The notes under the pieces are model-generated. The model made no database searches, was not told the DNA's origin, and saw nothing but the letters and a program-made list of their open reading frames with translations. Positions 1 to 7,067 of a DNA stretch of 16,119 bases are shown one piece after another (the first letter of the stretch is position 1; each line of letters starts with the position of its first letter). A program made the translations under genes and the position numbers. Source of the DNA: an uncultured Bacteroidales bacterium (GTDB lineage: Bacteria; Bacteroidota; Bacteroidia; Bacteroidales; UBA932); the NCBI GenBank assembly GCA_946405645.1, contig CAMJHW010000019.1, positions 1-16,119 of the forward strand, in the 5' to 3' direction.

Positions 1-1
1 G

Positions 2-100
2 TAGGCAGCTGCCGTTCTTTGAAGGTCCGACTGGAAATCCAGCCGGACCTTTTTGTGTTCCGTCCCTTCGGCCCGGGACCCTTCGAACGGCAGCTGCCTA
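2..100. repeat. Nested inverted repeat with 16-bp perfect arms
   Basis: Positions 2-17 and 85-100 are perfect reverse complements over 16 bases, and each arm contains the 10-base palindrome GGCAGCTGCC (4-13 and 89-98). Two further hairpins sit between the arms: 22-51, which looks like a terminator, and 62-79 (GTCCC pairing with GGGAC). The whole can fold as a three-way junction. This is read directly from the bases. Whether it is a transcribed structure, a degraded small mobile element, or the 3' end of an upstream unit outside the window cannot be decided here. Confidence 0.75.
22..55 (+). terminator. Rho-independent terminator of an upstream unit
   Basis: Positions 22-34 pair with 39-51 over 13 positions with a single A-C mismatch (30/43) and an AAAT loop. 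The 3' arm runs into T residues (50-54). This is a classical intrinsic terminator on the plus strand, presumably ending a gene that lies left of the window. Confidence 0.8.
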
Positions 101-122
101 TGTTTTCCTACCCCACACCAAA

Positions 123-161
123 CCCCTCCCGTGGGAGGGGAGCAGTCGCTTCGCTCCGACT
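123..161. repeat. Two small adjacent hairpins
   Basis: Positions 123-130 (CCCCTCCC) pair perfectly with 133-140 (GGGAGGGG) around a two-base centre. Immediately after, 144-148 (AGTCG) pairs with 157-161 (CGACT). Neither is followed by a clean T-run, although the polypyrimidine tract begins at once. They may be intergenic palindromes of the REP type; the family is not identified. Confidence 0.55.
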
Positions 162-281
162 CTTCCTTTCTCCTTTCTTCTTCCCTTTTTCCTTCTCCCT
201 TCTCCCTTCTCCCTCCCTTTTTTCCTCATCACTCCTTCCGAGTCCGTTTTCCCTCCTTCCTTTCTTATCCTTTCTTCTCCC
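160..281. other. Polypyrimidine tract
   Basis: The plus strand is almost purely C and T, with an uninterrupted 68-base pyrimidine run at 160-227. Three exact tandem copies of CCTTCTC lie at 191-211. Open frames here give only Ser/Phe/Pro/Leu-rich translations that follow from the composition, so the tract is treated as non-coding. Such tracts can form triplex (H-DNA) structures; that is a general property of the class and is not shown here. Confidence 0.8.
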
Positions 282-414
282 CCGGGCCTGTTTCCGTCGT
301 TTTTAGGCCTGGATGAGTAGTTCTTCCTCCTCCTGGGCCTGATTTTCCTGTTTTCAGGCCAGGCACGGTCGTTCTCCTTCCATCCGGGCCCATTTCTGCC
401 ATTTTCAGTCCCGG
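282..414. repeat. Tandem hairpin array, block 1 (three 51-bp units)
   Basis: Three units repeat at a 51-base period: hairpins of about 31 bases at 282-312, 333-363 and 384-414, separated by 20-base spacers (313-332, 364-383). The first stem pairs 282-289 with 305-312, including one G-T wobble. The second pairs 332-341 with 355-363 with one bulged G. The third keeps CCGGG/CCCGG at its ends. Stems are of the GGGCC type and the loops share a TTTC-G-C-TTTT pattern. No T-run follows the units. Units are diverged, which suggests an old array. Confidence 0.75.
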
Positions 415-457
415 TGAGCTAAGTTTCTCCGTATAGACGGGGTAATTTACTAGCTGT

Positions 458-589
458 CCGTGCGAGTTTCGGCTTTTTTCCCGCACGGATCAGGCAATTC
501 TGTGTAATCGGTGCGAGATTTGGCCATTTTACGCACGGATTAGACGATATTGCGATAACGGTGCGGGAATCGGCCATTTTCTCGCACGG
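458..589. repeat. Tandem hairpin array, block 2 (three 50/51-bp units)
   Basis: The hairpins at 458-488, 509-538 and 559-589 repeat at 51 and 50 bases with 20-base spacers (489-508, 539-558) that are about 60 percent identical to each other. Stems are of the GTGCG/CGCAC type: the first has seven perfect pairs (458-464 with 482-488), and the others have six pairs with one G-G mismatch. Loops carry TTTCGGC-TTTT or TTGGCCATTTT, resembling the loops of block 1 although the stems differ. A partial, poorly folding segment (435-457) joins the two blocks. The spacers are related to each other, unlike CRISPR spacers. Confidence 0.8.
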
Positions 590-617
590 GTGACTGAAGG
601 ATGTGGGGAAAGTGTTA

Positions 618-684
618 CATCCTTCTACTATGGGTCGAAGGATGAGGTAAAAATGGCGTACCCTTCTACCACGGGTCGAAGGGT
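618..684. repeat. Two covarying palindromic repeats
   Basis: Copy 1 pairs 618-625 (CATCCTTC) with 637-644 (GAAGGATG). Copy 2 pairs 660-666 (ACCCTTC) with 678-684 (GAAGGGT). Both enclose an 11-base loop differing at only two positions. The A-T to C-G exchange in the stem is compensated on the other arm. On the minus strand, copy 2 is followed a few bases later by five T residues (654-650), so it might help end the exporter transcript at 818; the spacing is imperfect for an intrinsic terminator. Confidence 0.7.
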
Positions 685-685
685 G

Positions 686-816
686 TGGTGGGGGAAAGCA
701 AGAAGGGGGCAGAGGAGAGGTAGAGAAGCGGAGAAGTTGAGAACGGGAAAAAAGGAGAAAGTAGGAGAGAGAAAGGAAGAAGGGGGAGAAGGGGAGGAAA
801 GGAGGAGCAAGGGAGG
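686..816. other. Polypurine tract
   Basis: The plus strand is nearly all A and G, with an uninterrupted purine run of 45 bases at 763-807. It ends two bases before the stop codon of the exporter gene. Its composition is complementary to the polypyrimidine tract at 160-281, so a transcript spanning the region could in principle pair over long range. No exact long complementarity was found by eye. An open plus-strand frame through this tract and the next gene is rejected as an antisense shadow. Confidence 0.75.
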
Positions 817-817
817 T

Positions 818-1438
818 TTAGGGGGTGACGATGCCCTTGTAGACGAGGATGGCGCCGAAGATGAAGATGGCGATGGCGGCGATGCGGTTGATCAGGAAGA
901 GCAGCTTGAAATTGAAGCGGTCACCGAAGTGGGCGGCAATCCTGGAGAAGCAGTACCAGTAGCAGGCGGAGCCGGCTGCCAGTGCGGCTATGGCGGCGAA
1001 TGGTATCCATCCTGGAGTTCCGCTCATGTCCATCTTGAAGAAGGCGAACAGGGCAAGCATGACGGCCAGGGCGGCGGGGTTGGAGAGCCCCATGGTGAAC
1101 GCCTTGATGAAGTTCTTGGCGGAGTAGGGGCGCTTGCGCCTGCTCTTGGGGATATGACTGCGGAACATGTTGAATCCCACGAACATTACGAAGAGTCCAC
1201 CGACGATTTCTATGACCGAAGTGTGTGCCCGGACGTAGTCCCCGATGGAAGACAGGGCGAACGCGGAAATGATGGCGCACAGGGTATCCACCGCCGTACC
1301 GCCGAGTCCGCAGGAGAAACCGGCCTTGCGGCCGTCGCTGACGGATTTCTGGATGGTGAGCATCATGATGGGTCCGACCGGTATCGCAGCGATGATGCCG
1401 ATCAGGAAACCTTTGAGTATGAAAATCAGATCCGTCAA
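818..1438 (-). CDS. LysE/RhtB-family amino-acid exporter
   Basis: Predicted inner-membrane exporter of 206 residues, a usual length for the LysE/RhtB superfamily, which expels amino acids or related metabolites. The N-terminal helix leads into the family-type segment IPVGPIMMLTIQKSVSDGRK, followed by GLGGTAVDTLCA. Further hydrophobic segments follow, with a basic cytoplasmic stretch (SRRKRP) before GLSNPAALAVMLALFAFF, a family-typical Asn-Pro. The frame is open back to a TTG at 1474, but a promoter -7 box lies at 1462-1469. The TTG at 1438 is therefore chosen; it follows an AAGGA element on the minus strand. The substrate cannot be told from sequence. The gene is divergent from the DUF4861-like gene and ends beside the polypurine tract. 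Confidence 0.87.
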   Translation of the reverse strand: MTDLIFILKGFLIGIIAAIPVGPIMMLTIQKSVSDGRKAGFSCGLGGTAVDTLCAIISAFALSSIGDYVRAHTSVIEIVGGLFVMFVGFNMFRSHIPKSRRKRPYSAKNFIKAFTMGLSNPAALAVMLALFAFFKMDMSGTPGWIPFAAIAALAAGSACYWYCFSRIAAHFGDRFNFKLLFLINRIAAIAIFIFGAILVYKGIVTP

Positions 1439-1461
1439 TGCCTGTCCTTTGAAAGCGGTTG

Positions 1462-1492
1462 CAAAGGTATGCAATAATGTCGGATTATCAAT
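1462..1492 (-). promoter_or_regulatory. Bacteroidetes-type promoter for the exporter gene
   Basis: On the minus strand, TACCTTTG (1469-1462) matches the Bacteroidetes -7 consensus TAnnTTTG. An ATTG (1492-1489) lies 19 bases upstream, close to the -33 TTTG. Transcription would begin near 1456, downstream of the more distal TTG, which supports the shorter start at 1438. Confidence 0.6.
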
Positions 1493-1509
1493 GTTTCCGG
1501 CAGTTTGAT

Positions 1510-1517
1510 TATCTTTG
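1510..1517 (+). promoter_or_regulatory. -7 box for the DUF4861-like gene
   Basis: TATCTTTG matches TAnnTTTG and lies 20 bases before the ATG at 1538, implying a short leader. No good -33 TTTG is seen at the usual distance. It is divergent from the exporter promoter, with about 40 bases between the two -7 boxes. Confidence 0.5.
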
Positions 1518-1537
1518 TGAACACTAGTTGATACAAA

Positions 1538-2395
1538 ATGAGAACAATACGTCAGATAGTGCTCGCGGCCTGCATGCTGGCTTCCCTGGAAGCCGGCGCG
1601 CAGACGGCCCGCAGCCTCTTCATGCGCTCCGATTCCCTGGAGGTCCCCGAGATCGTTTCACCTGAGCCGGTCATCTACAACAAGGTCGGCCACCATGGCC
1701 CTGCGGTGGAGAATTACGCTTCCGCTTTCAGGCTGTATTTCAACAATAGCGGCGCGATAGATGTCTATTCCAAGTCCGGCAAGCAGATGGAGCTTGAAAA
1801 GTATCTATGGTACCCGACCGAAGAGCAGCAGGCCACGGAAGGTGCCGGCTGCGATGAGTACATGGTCGGCAAGACTGTCGGTCTCGGCGGCATAGCCTTG
1901 TGGGACGGGGAAAATGAGGTCAAGCTCGAGGCGGAGCGGCGCACCGGGCGCGTCGGCGCCACGCGCCGCGGCTCCTACGCCGAAATCATCGCCTACGGTG
2001 TCCCGTACATGGGCGAAAAAGTCGATATCGCAATGCGCATCGACGTCAAGGACCGTTCCAGGATTGCCAAGGTGACGGCCTGGGAGTTGAATGGCAGGAA
2101 AGTGCGATTCCTGACAGGCGTCAATTATCACCCCGGCCATACGGTCGGGATGGAGCGGCGCGGCAGGCTCTGGACCTGGGGCACACATCCTGCGGATGTC
2201 TCCCAGGCCCCGATCCCCCTCGGCGCCGCCATTTTCTTCCGCCCCTGCCGTTTCAACGCACCGGAGAAGACCGGCGATATGCTGCGTATCATCTCCAAAC
2301 CCTGCCGCCGCATCAAGACGCGCATACTGGCGGCTTCCACTAAAGAAGAAGAGTTGGGAACGCTGGAAAGATTCAAGGAGTTCGTAGAGAAATAG
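1538..2395 (+). CDS. Secreted DUF4861-like protein
   Basis: A 285-residue protein with an N-terminal signal peptide (hydrophobic core IVLAACMLASLEAG, probable cleavage after AGA or AQT near residue 21), so periplasmic or exported. The body resembles DUF4861 proteins of Bacteroidetes: a segment VENYASAFRLYFNNSGAIDV, then a Trp/Tyr-rich part (EKYLWYP), and YMVGKTVGLGGIALW followed by a beta-rich half. DUF4861 proteins often sit near polysaccharide lyases and unsaturated glucuronyl hydrolases, suggesting a role in uronic-acid glycan use, but no such enzyme lies nearby here. It is shorter than the longer members recalled for the family. The function is not established, and the family call rests on recognition by eye without a search. 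Confidence 0.65.
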   Translation: MRTIRQIVLAACMLASLEAGAQTARSLFMRSDSLEVPEIVSPEPVIYNKVGHHGPAVENYASAFRLYFNNSGAIDVYSKSGKQMELEKYLWYPTEEQQATEGAGCDEYMVGKTVGLGGIALWDGENEVKLEAERRTGRVGATRRGSYAEIIAYGVPYMGEKVDIAMRIDVKDRSRIAKVTAWELNGRKVRFLTGVNYHPGHTVGMERRGRLWTWGTHPADVSQAPIPLGAAIFFRPCRFNAPEKTGDMLRIISKPCRRIKTRILAASTKEEELGTLERFKEFVEK

Positions 2396-2454
2396 CTCAT
2401 CCGTAAAGCGCTTGTGTTGGCGCAGGAAGGCGGCATAATGCACCCGGAATGACA

Positions 2455-2491
2455 AAGGGCCCGGCAGGTCTAAATACCTGGCCGGGCCCTT
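2455..2491. terminator. Bidirectional terminator hairpin between convergent genes
   Basis: Positions 2455-2469 pair with 2476-2491 over 15 base pairs with one bulged G, giving a very GC-rich stem with a six-base loop. It lies between two converging genes that end at 2395 and 2511. The T-run is short in each direction (three T on the minus side), so termination strength is uncertain, but the location and stem fit a shared terminator. Confidence 0.75.
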
Positions 2492-2510
2492 CTCCCAAAA
2501 ACAAGAACGA

Positions 2511-3404
2511 TTATAGTTTTTTCAAGGTTGCTGTACGCGCAATCTCTTTCAGGTCAAGCTTGATGTCTCCGTCGACCTTGTAGCTGCAGGTGGAAGCTCC
2601 TGTACACTGGACTTCAAGCGCCTCCTTGACGTATGTCTTGCACACGCCCGCGCCGGAGAGATGCACTGTCGCCGTTGCGACGGGCATCCTCAGCGCGTCG
2701 ACGCTTCCTGCGCTCGATGCGACGACATCCATCTCGTCGGCCTGTCCCTTAAGGGTGACATTGGCCGTACCGCCCATGTCGAGGTCGACGGTGTCGAAGG
2801 TACCGTCGATCTCAGACACCGCGGTCCCCGCCGACTTGACCGTCAGGTCGTCGGCGTTGGCGGTCATGTCAAGCCGGGAGGTGCCTACGGACTGGATGTT
2901 CACGCTGACAAAGTCTCCGTTGAGATGTACCCTTGAGGCTCCGGAAAGATTCAGCGACGCATTCTTTGCATGTATTTCCATCTGTCTGACCTCACTGGTG
3001 CCGGCCGTAGCCATGGCGAAACTGCCGTCTCCAAGGTCGAAGCTGTCCGCAACGGTAAGTTTGCTCGAACCGTTGAGCGTGACGCTCCTGAGTTCGGGCA
3101 TGGAGATGGTGGCGTTCATCACTCTGTTGTTCAGGATGGTGAGCTTGGTGGGGGCGTTGCGAAGCTCGATGATGATGTCGCCCTTGCTCACCCTGACGTC
3201 GAGGTAGGGCGCAAGGTCGTCGGAAACCTCGACCGATACCTTATAACTGTCTGATTTCTGAACGGTTGCCTTGAAACTGCTGCCCAACTCGACTCCTGTG
3301 AAACCCTTGAGGTCGAAGTCTTTGCTCACCGTCTGCGCCGCAGCGGTGAAGCATCCCAATATGGTGGTCGCCATGACGGCGAATATGATAACGATCCTTT
3401 TCAT
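2511..3404 (-). CDS. Secreted head-GIN (DUF2807) beta-helix protein
   Basis: A 297-residue exported protein. The frame opens at 3458, but the ATG at 3404 is chosen because it starts a clean signal peptide (MKRIVIIFAVMATTILGCFTAAAQT, given here in part: basic KR, hydrophobic core, AAAQ cleavage). The mature part begins with the DUF2807-type pattern (FDLKGFTGVELGSSFKATV). It continues as short Gly/Ser/Thr/Asp-rich beta repeats such as MPELRSVTLNGSSKLTV and LSGASRVHLNG, expected to fold as a right-handed beta-solenoid. A Cys lies in the leader (LGC), but the following residues and the AAAQ site favour ordinary signal cleavage over lipidation. DUF2807 proteins are common in Bacteroidetes; some are annotated as putative adhesins and their role is unsettled. 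It is divergent from atpD. Confidence 0.85.
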   Translation of the reverse strand: MKRIVIIFAVMATTILGCFTAAAQTVSKDFDLKGFTGVELGSSFKATVQKSDSYKVSVEVSDDLAPYLDVRVSKGDIIIELRNAPTKLTILNNRVMNATISMPELRSVTLNGSSKLTVADSFDLGDGSFAMATAGTSEVRQMEIHAKNASLNLSGASRVHLNGDFVSVNIQSVGTSRLDMTANADDLTVKSAGTAVSEIDGTFDTVDLDMGGTANVTLKGQADEMDVVASSAGSVDALRMPVATATVHLSGAGVCKTYVKEALEVQCTGASTCSYKVDGDIKLDLKEIARTATLKKL

Positions 3405-3467
3405 TTCCTGAACTTGTGTTTCTGTATAGCAGACGCAAATTTCGTAAAAATGTTGCAAAAAAGTTGC

Positions 3468-3475
3468 TATATTTG
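3468..3475 (+). promoter_or_regulatory. -7 box of the ATP synthase operon promoter
   Basis: TATATTTG matches TAnnTTTG exactly and lies 23 bases before the atpD ATG. The upstream sequence is AT-rich, but no TTTG stands at the usual 19-21 base spacing. The 94-base gap to the divergent DUF2807 gene must hold both promoters. Confidence 0.6.
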
Positions 3476-3486
3476 CTATCCGTTAA

Positions 3487-5010
<1,524 letters not shown>

Positions 5011-5014
5011 GGAG

Positions 5015-5254
5015 ATGAAACTGGTCGTACTCTCTCCCGAAAGGGAGCTGCTGAACTGTGAGGTCACGGCTGTCGAGGTGCCGGGGGCCGCGGGCCGTTT
5101 CATGGTCTGGCCCGGCCACGCCCCGCTCCTCAGCTCTCTGCAGGAAGGATTCGTCCGCTACGACCCCGTCGACAGCAATGCCCGCGAAAAGCTCCCCATC
5201 AGCGGCGGTTTCGTCGAAATCATCAACGATGAGATAACGGTATGCGTGGGATAA
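5015..5254 (+). CDS. atpC: F1Fo ATP synthase subunit epsilon (short form)
   Basis: Epsilon subunit of the central stalk, which couples gamma to the c-ring. It has only 79 residues, against about 135-140 for E. coli. It holds the N-terminal beta-sandwich (MKLVVLSPERELLNCEVTAVEVPGAAGRF in part, WPGHAPLLSSL, ISGGFVEI) and lacks the C-terminal two-helix domain that inhibits ATP hydrolysis in other bacteria. Short epsilon subunits are usual in Bacteroidetes. The start follows the atpD stop by four bases with GGAG just upstream. The last 13 bases overlap the start of atpB, which suggests translational coupling. Confidence 0.96.
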   Translation: MKLVVLSPERELLNCEVTAVEVPGAAGRFMVWPGHAPLLSSLQEGFVRYDPVDSNAREKLPISGGFVEIINDEITVCVG

Positions 5255-6270
5255 GGTTCATATTGACGGTTCTCTTTATGGCTTTCGCCTCCGTCCCCTT
5301 GGGCGCGGAGGAGCTGGACATGAACGAGTATCTGTTCGGCCACGTAGGAGACTCCTACGAGTGGCACATCACCACCGTCAACGGACATCCCATCAGCATC
5401 TCCCTTCCGGTCATCGTACGCAGCAAGACTTCCGGGTGGCATGTCTTCAGCTCGAAACACCTCGAAGAGGGCGAGCATGAAGGCTTCTATATCTCTTCAA
5501 GTGAGAAATACAATGGCAAGATCGTCGAGCGCGGCCCCTCCGGCGAGGAGGTCAGGCCGCTCGACATTTCCATCACCAAGAACGTCGCAGGACTGATGTT
5601 CAACAGCGCCTTGCTGGTGCTTATCGTGCTTCTTACTGCCAGGTGGTACAAGAAGCACGATGCCCGCGAAGAAGCCCCGAGAGGCTTCGCGGGCGTAATG
5701 GAAATGATGATCACCATGGTCGAGGACGACATCATCAAGGAGTGCATAGGCAAGGAATACAAACGTTATTCGCCGTACTTGCTGACGGCCTTCTTCTTCA
5801 TCTTCGTCAACAACTTGATGGGCATAGTCCCGTTCTTCCCCGGCGGCGCCAACATTACGGGCAACATCGCCGTCACTTTCGTGCTGGCGATGTGCACCTT
5901 CCTCGCCGTGAACCTTTTCGGAAACAAGCATTACTATAAGGATATCTTCTGGCCCGATGTGCCTTTGTTCCTGAAAGTGATCCCGTTGATGCCTCTCATC
6001 GAGATCATCGGCCTGTTCACCAAGCCCTTCAGCCTTATGATACGACTTTTCGCCAACATCCTTGCGGGACATGTCATGCTCCTGGGAGTGGTGGCGGTCG
6101 TGTTCCTTACTGCGAAGCTCGGCTTTGCTATGAATGCGGGCCTGAGCGCGATTTCGGTCTTGTTCGGAGTTTTCCTTGACATCCTGGAGCTGCTCGTGGC
6201 TTTCCTCCAGGCCTATGTGTTTACCATGCTTTCGGCTGTATTCATAGGACTCAGCCGGCAGGGAGATTGA
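5242..6270 (+). CDS. atpB: F1Fo ATP synthase subunit a
   Basis: Membrane stator subunit forming the two half-channels for protons, 342 residues. An N-terminal signal-like segment (residues 5-22, ending GAEE) and a polar region (about 23-112) precede the five or six membrane helices, a layout typical of Bacteroidetes subunit a. Key motifs: the essential stator Arg at 268 in KPFSLMIRLFANILAGH, the Asn-rich NITGN near 204-208, and ELLVAFLQAYVFTML with Gln 323 in the last helices. Its ATG lies inside the end of atpC. No small atpI-like gene lies between atpC and atpB, unlike the arrangement recalled for some Bacteroides. Confidence 0.98.
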   Translation: MRGIRFILTVLFMAFASVPLGAEELDMNEYLFGHVGDSYEWHITTVNGHPISISLPVIVRSKTSGWHVFSSKHLEEGEHEGFYISSSEKYNGKIVERGPSGEEVRPLDISITKNVAGLMFNSALLVLIVLLTARWYKKHDAREEAPRGFAGVMEMMITMVEDDIIKECIGKEYKRYSPYLLTAFFFIFVNNLMGIVPFFPGGANITGNIAVTFVLAMCTFLAVNLFGNKHYYKDIFWPDVPLFLKVIPLMPLIEIIGLFTKPFSLMIRLFANILAGHVMLLGVVAVVFLTAKLGFAMNAGLSAISVLFGVFLDILELLVAFLQAYVFTMLSAVFIGLSRQGD

Positions 6271-6296
6271 TAATGACAACCAAAAAACGATAAGTT

Positions 6297-6551
6297 ATGT
6301 TCCTTTCAATGATTCTTCAGGCAGCCGCAGGTGCTGCATTAGGAAAAGCCGGAGCGGCCATTGGCGCCGCAGTCGCCGCTTTCGCTGCCGCCGTCGGTAT
6401 CGGTATGATCGGTAAGGCATCCCTTGAGGCCGGTGCCCGTCAGCCAGAGCAGGCCGGTCATTACCGTATGACCGCCATCATCATCGGCGCCCTCGTCGAG
6501 GGTGCCTGTCTGTTCGCAATCCTCGTTTGCCTCATCGGTATCAACAACTAA
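6297..6551 (+). CDS. atpE: F1Fo ATP synthase subunit c
   Basis: Ring-forming proteolipid, 84 residues, with two membrane helices joined by the polar loop ARQPEQ (47-52) that contacts gamma and epsilon. The first helix is Gly/Ala-rich (GIGMIG), and the ion-carrying carboxylate is Glu 68 in GALVEGACLF. The residues after it are Gly-Ala where sodium-type c subunits have Ser-Thr, and the TM1 position that carries Gln in sodium types is Ile 35. This suggests proton rather than sodium use, inferred by alignment to the Ilyobacter tartaricus c ring from memory. The 26-base gap to atpB has no strong ribosome-binding site; an internal Met at residue 5 is possible but less likely. Confidence 0.97.
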   Translation: MFLSMILQAAAGAALGKAGAAIGAAVAAFAAAVGIGMIGKASLEAGARQPEQAGHYRMTAIIIGALVEGACLFAILVCLIGINN

Positions 6552-6557
6552 CGCGAC

Positions 6558-7064
6558 ATGTCCCTCGTAACACCCGATTTCGGTCTTCTTGTCTGGATGA
6601 CGCTCATCTTCGCCATCGTGTTCTTCGTGCTGGCGAAATGGGGCTTTCCGGCCATTACCGGAATGGTGGACAAGCGCTCCGACCGTATTGAAGAGAGCAT
6701 AGCCAAGGCCCGTGAGGCCGAGAAGATGCTCTCCGAGATGGAGGCGCGCCACGCTGCGATGATCGAGGAGACCAGGGCTGAGCAGGCCCGCATCCTTAGG
6801 GAAGCCTCCCAGGCCCGCGACGCCATGGTCAGCCAGGCGAAGCAGCAGGCTCAGGACGAGGCCACCAAGCTCCTCGAACATGCCAGGACGCAGATCGCGG
6901 CGGAAAAGGAAAGCGCTCTCAAGGAAATCCGTTGCCAGGTAGCCGCGCTGTCGGTGGACGTGGCGGAGAAGATCCTCAGGGAAAAGCTTTCAGACACTAA
7001 GACACAGATCGACCTCGCTACCCGCATGGTTGACGAGGTGACCAGGAACGACAATCCAAGTTAA
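6558..7064 (+). CDS. atpF: F1Fo ATP synthase subunit b
   Basis: Peripheral-stalk subunit of 168 residues. One membrane helix at about residues 9-28 (LLVWMTLIFAIVFFVLAKW) is followed by a long charged helix rich in Glu, Ala, Arg and Lys (about 36-160). This is the dimerising coiled coil that holds F1 against the membrane and binds delta at its end. The length is typical (about 156-170). The ATG lies six bases after the atpE stop and the gene ends three bases before atpH. Only one b gene is present, so a homodimer is expected. Confidence 0.97.
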   Translation: MSLVTPDFGLLVWMTLIFAIVFFVLAKWGFPAITGMVDKRSDRIEESIAKAREAEKMLSEMEARHAAMIEETRAEQARILREASQARDAMVSQAKQQAQDEATKLLEHARTQIAAEKESALKEIRCQVAALSVDVAEKILREKLSDTKTQIDLATRMVDEVTRNDNPS

Positions 7065-7067
7065 GTC

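Noticed and set aside
19..316. Plus-strand frames rich in Ser, Phe, Pro and Leu
   Set aside because: They read the polypyrimidine tract and terminator hairpin; no family resemblance and no ribosome-binding site.
458..589. CRISPR array (short repeats with 20-base gaps)
   Set aside because: Only three diverged repeats, gaps of 20 bases that resemble each other, and no cas gene nearby.
1..817. tRNA, rRNA or transposase remnants
   Set aside because: No cloverleaf, conserved rRNA segment or transposase motif could be found on either strand.
590..1477. Long plus-strand open frame of 295 codons rich in Gly, Glu, Asp and Arg
   Set aside because: It is antisense to the well-supported LysE-family exporter and runs through the polypurine tract; composition explains its openness.
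3405..3458. Upstream extension of the DUF2807 protein to 3458
   Set aside because: It would place 18 polar residues before a good signal peptide; the ATG at 3404 is the natural start.
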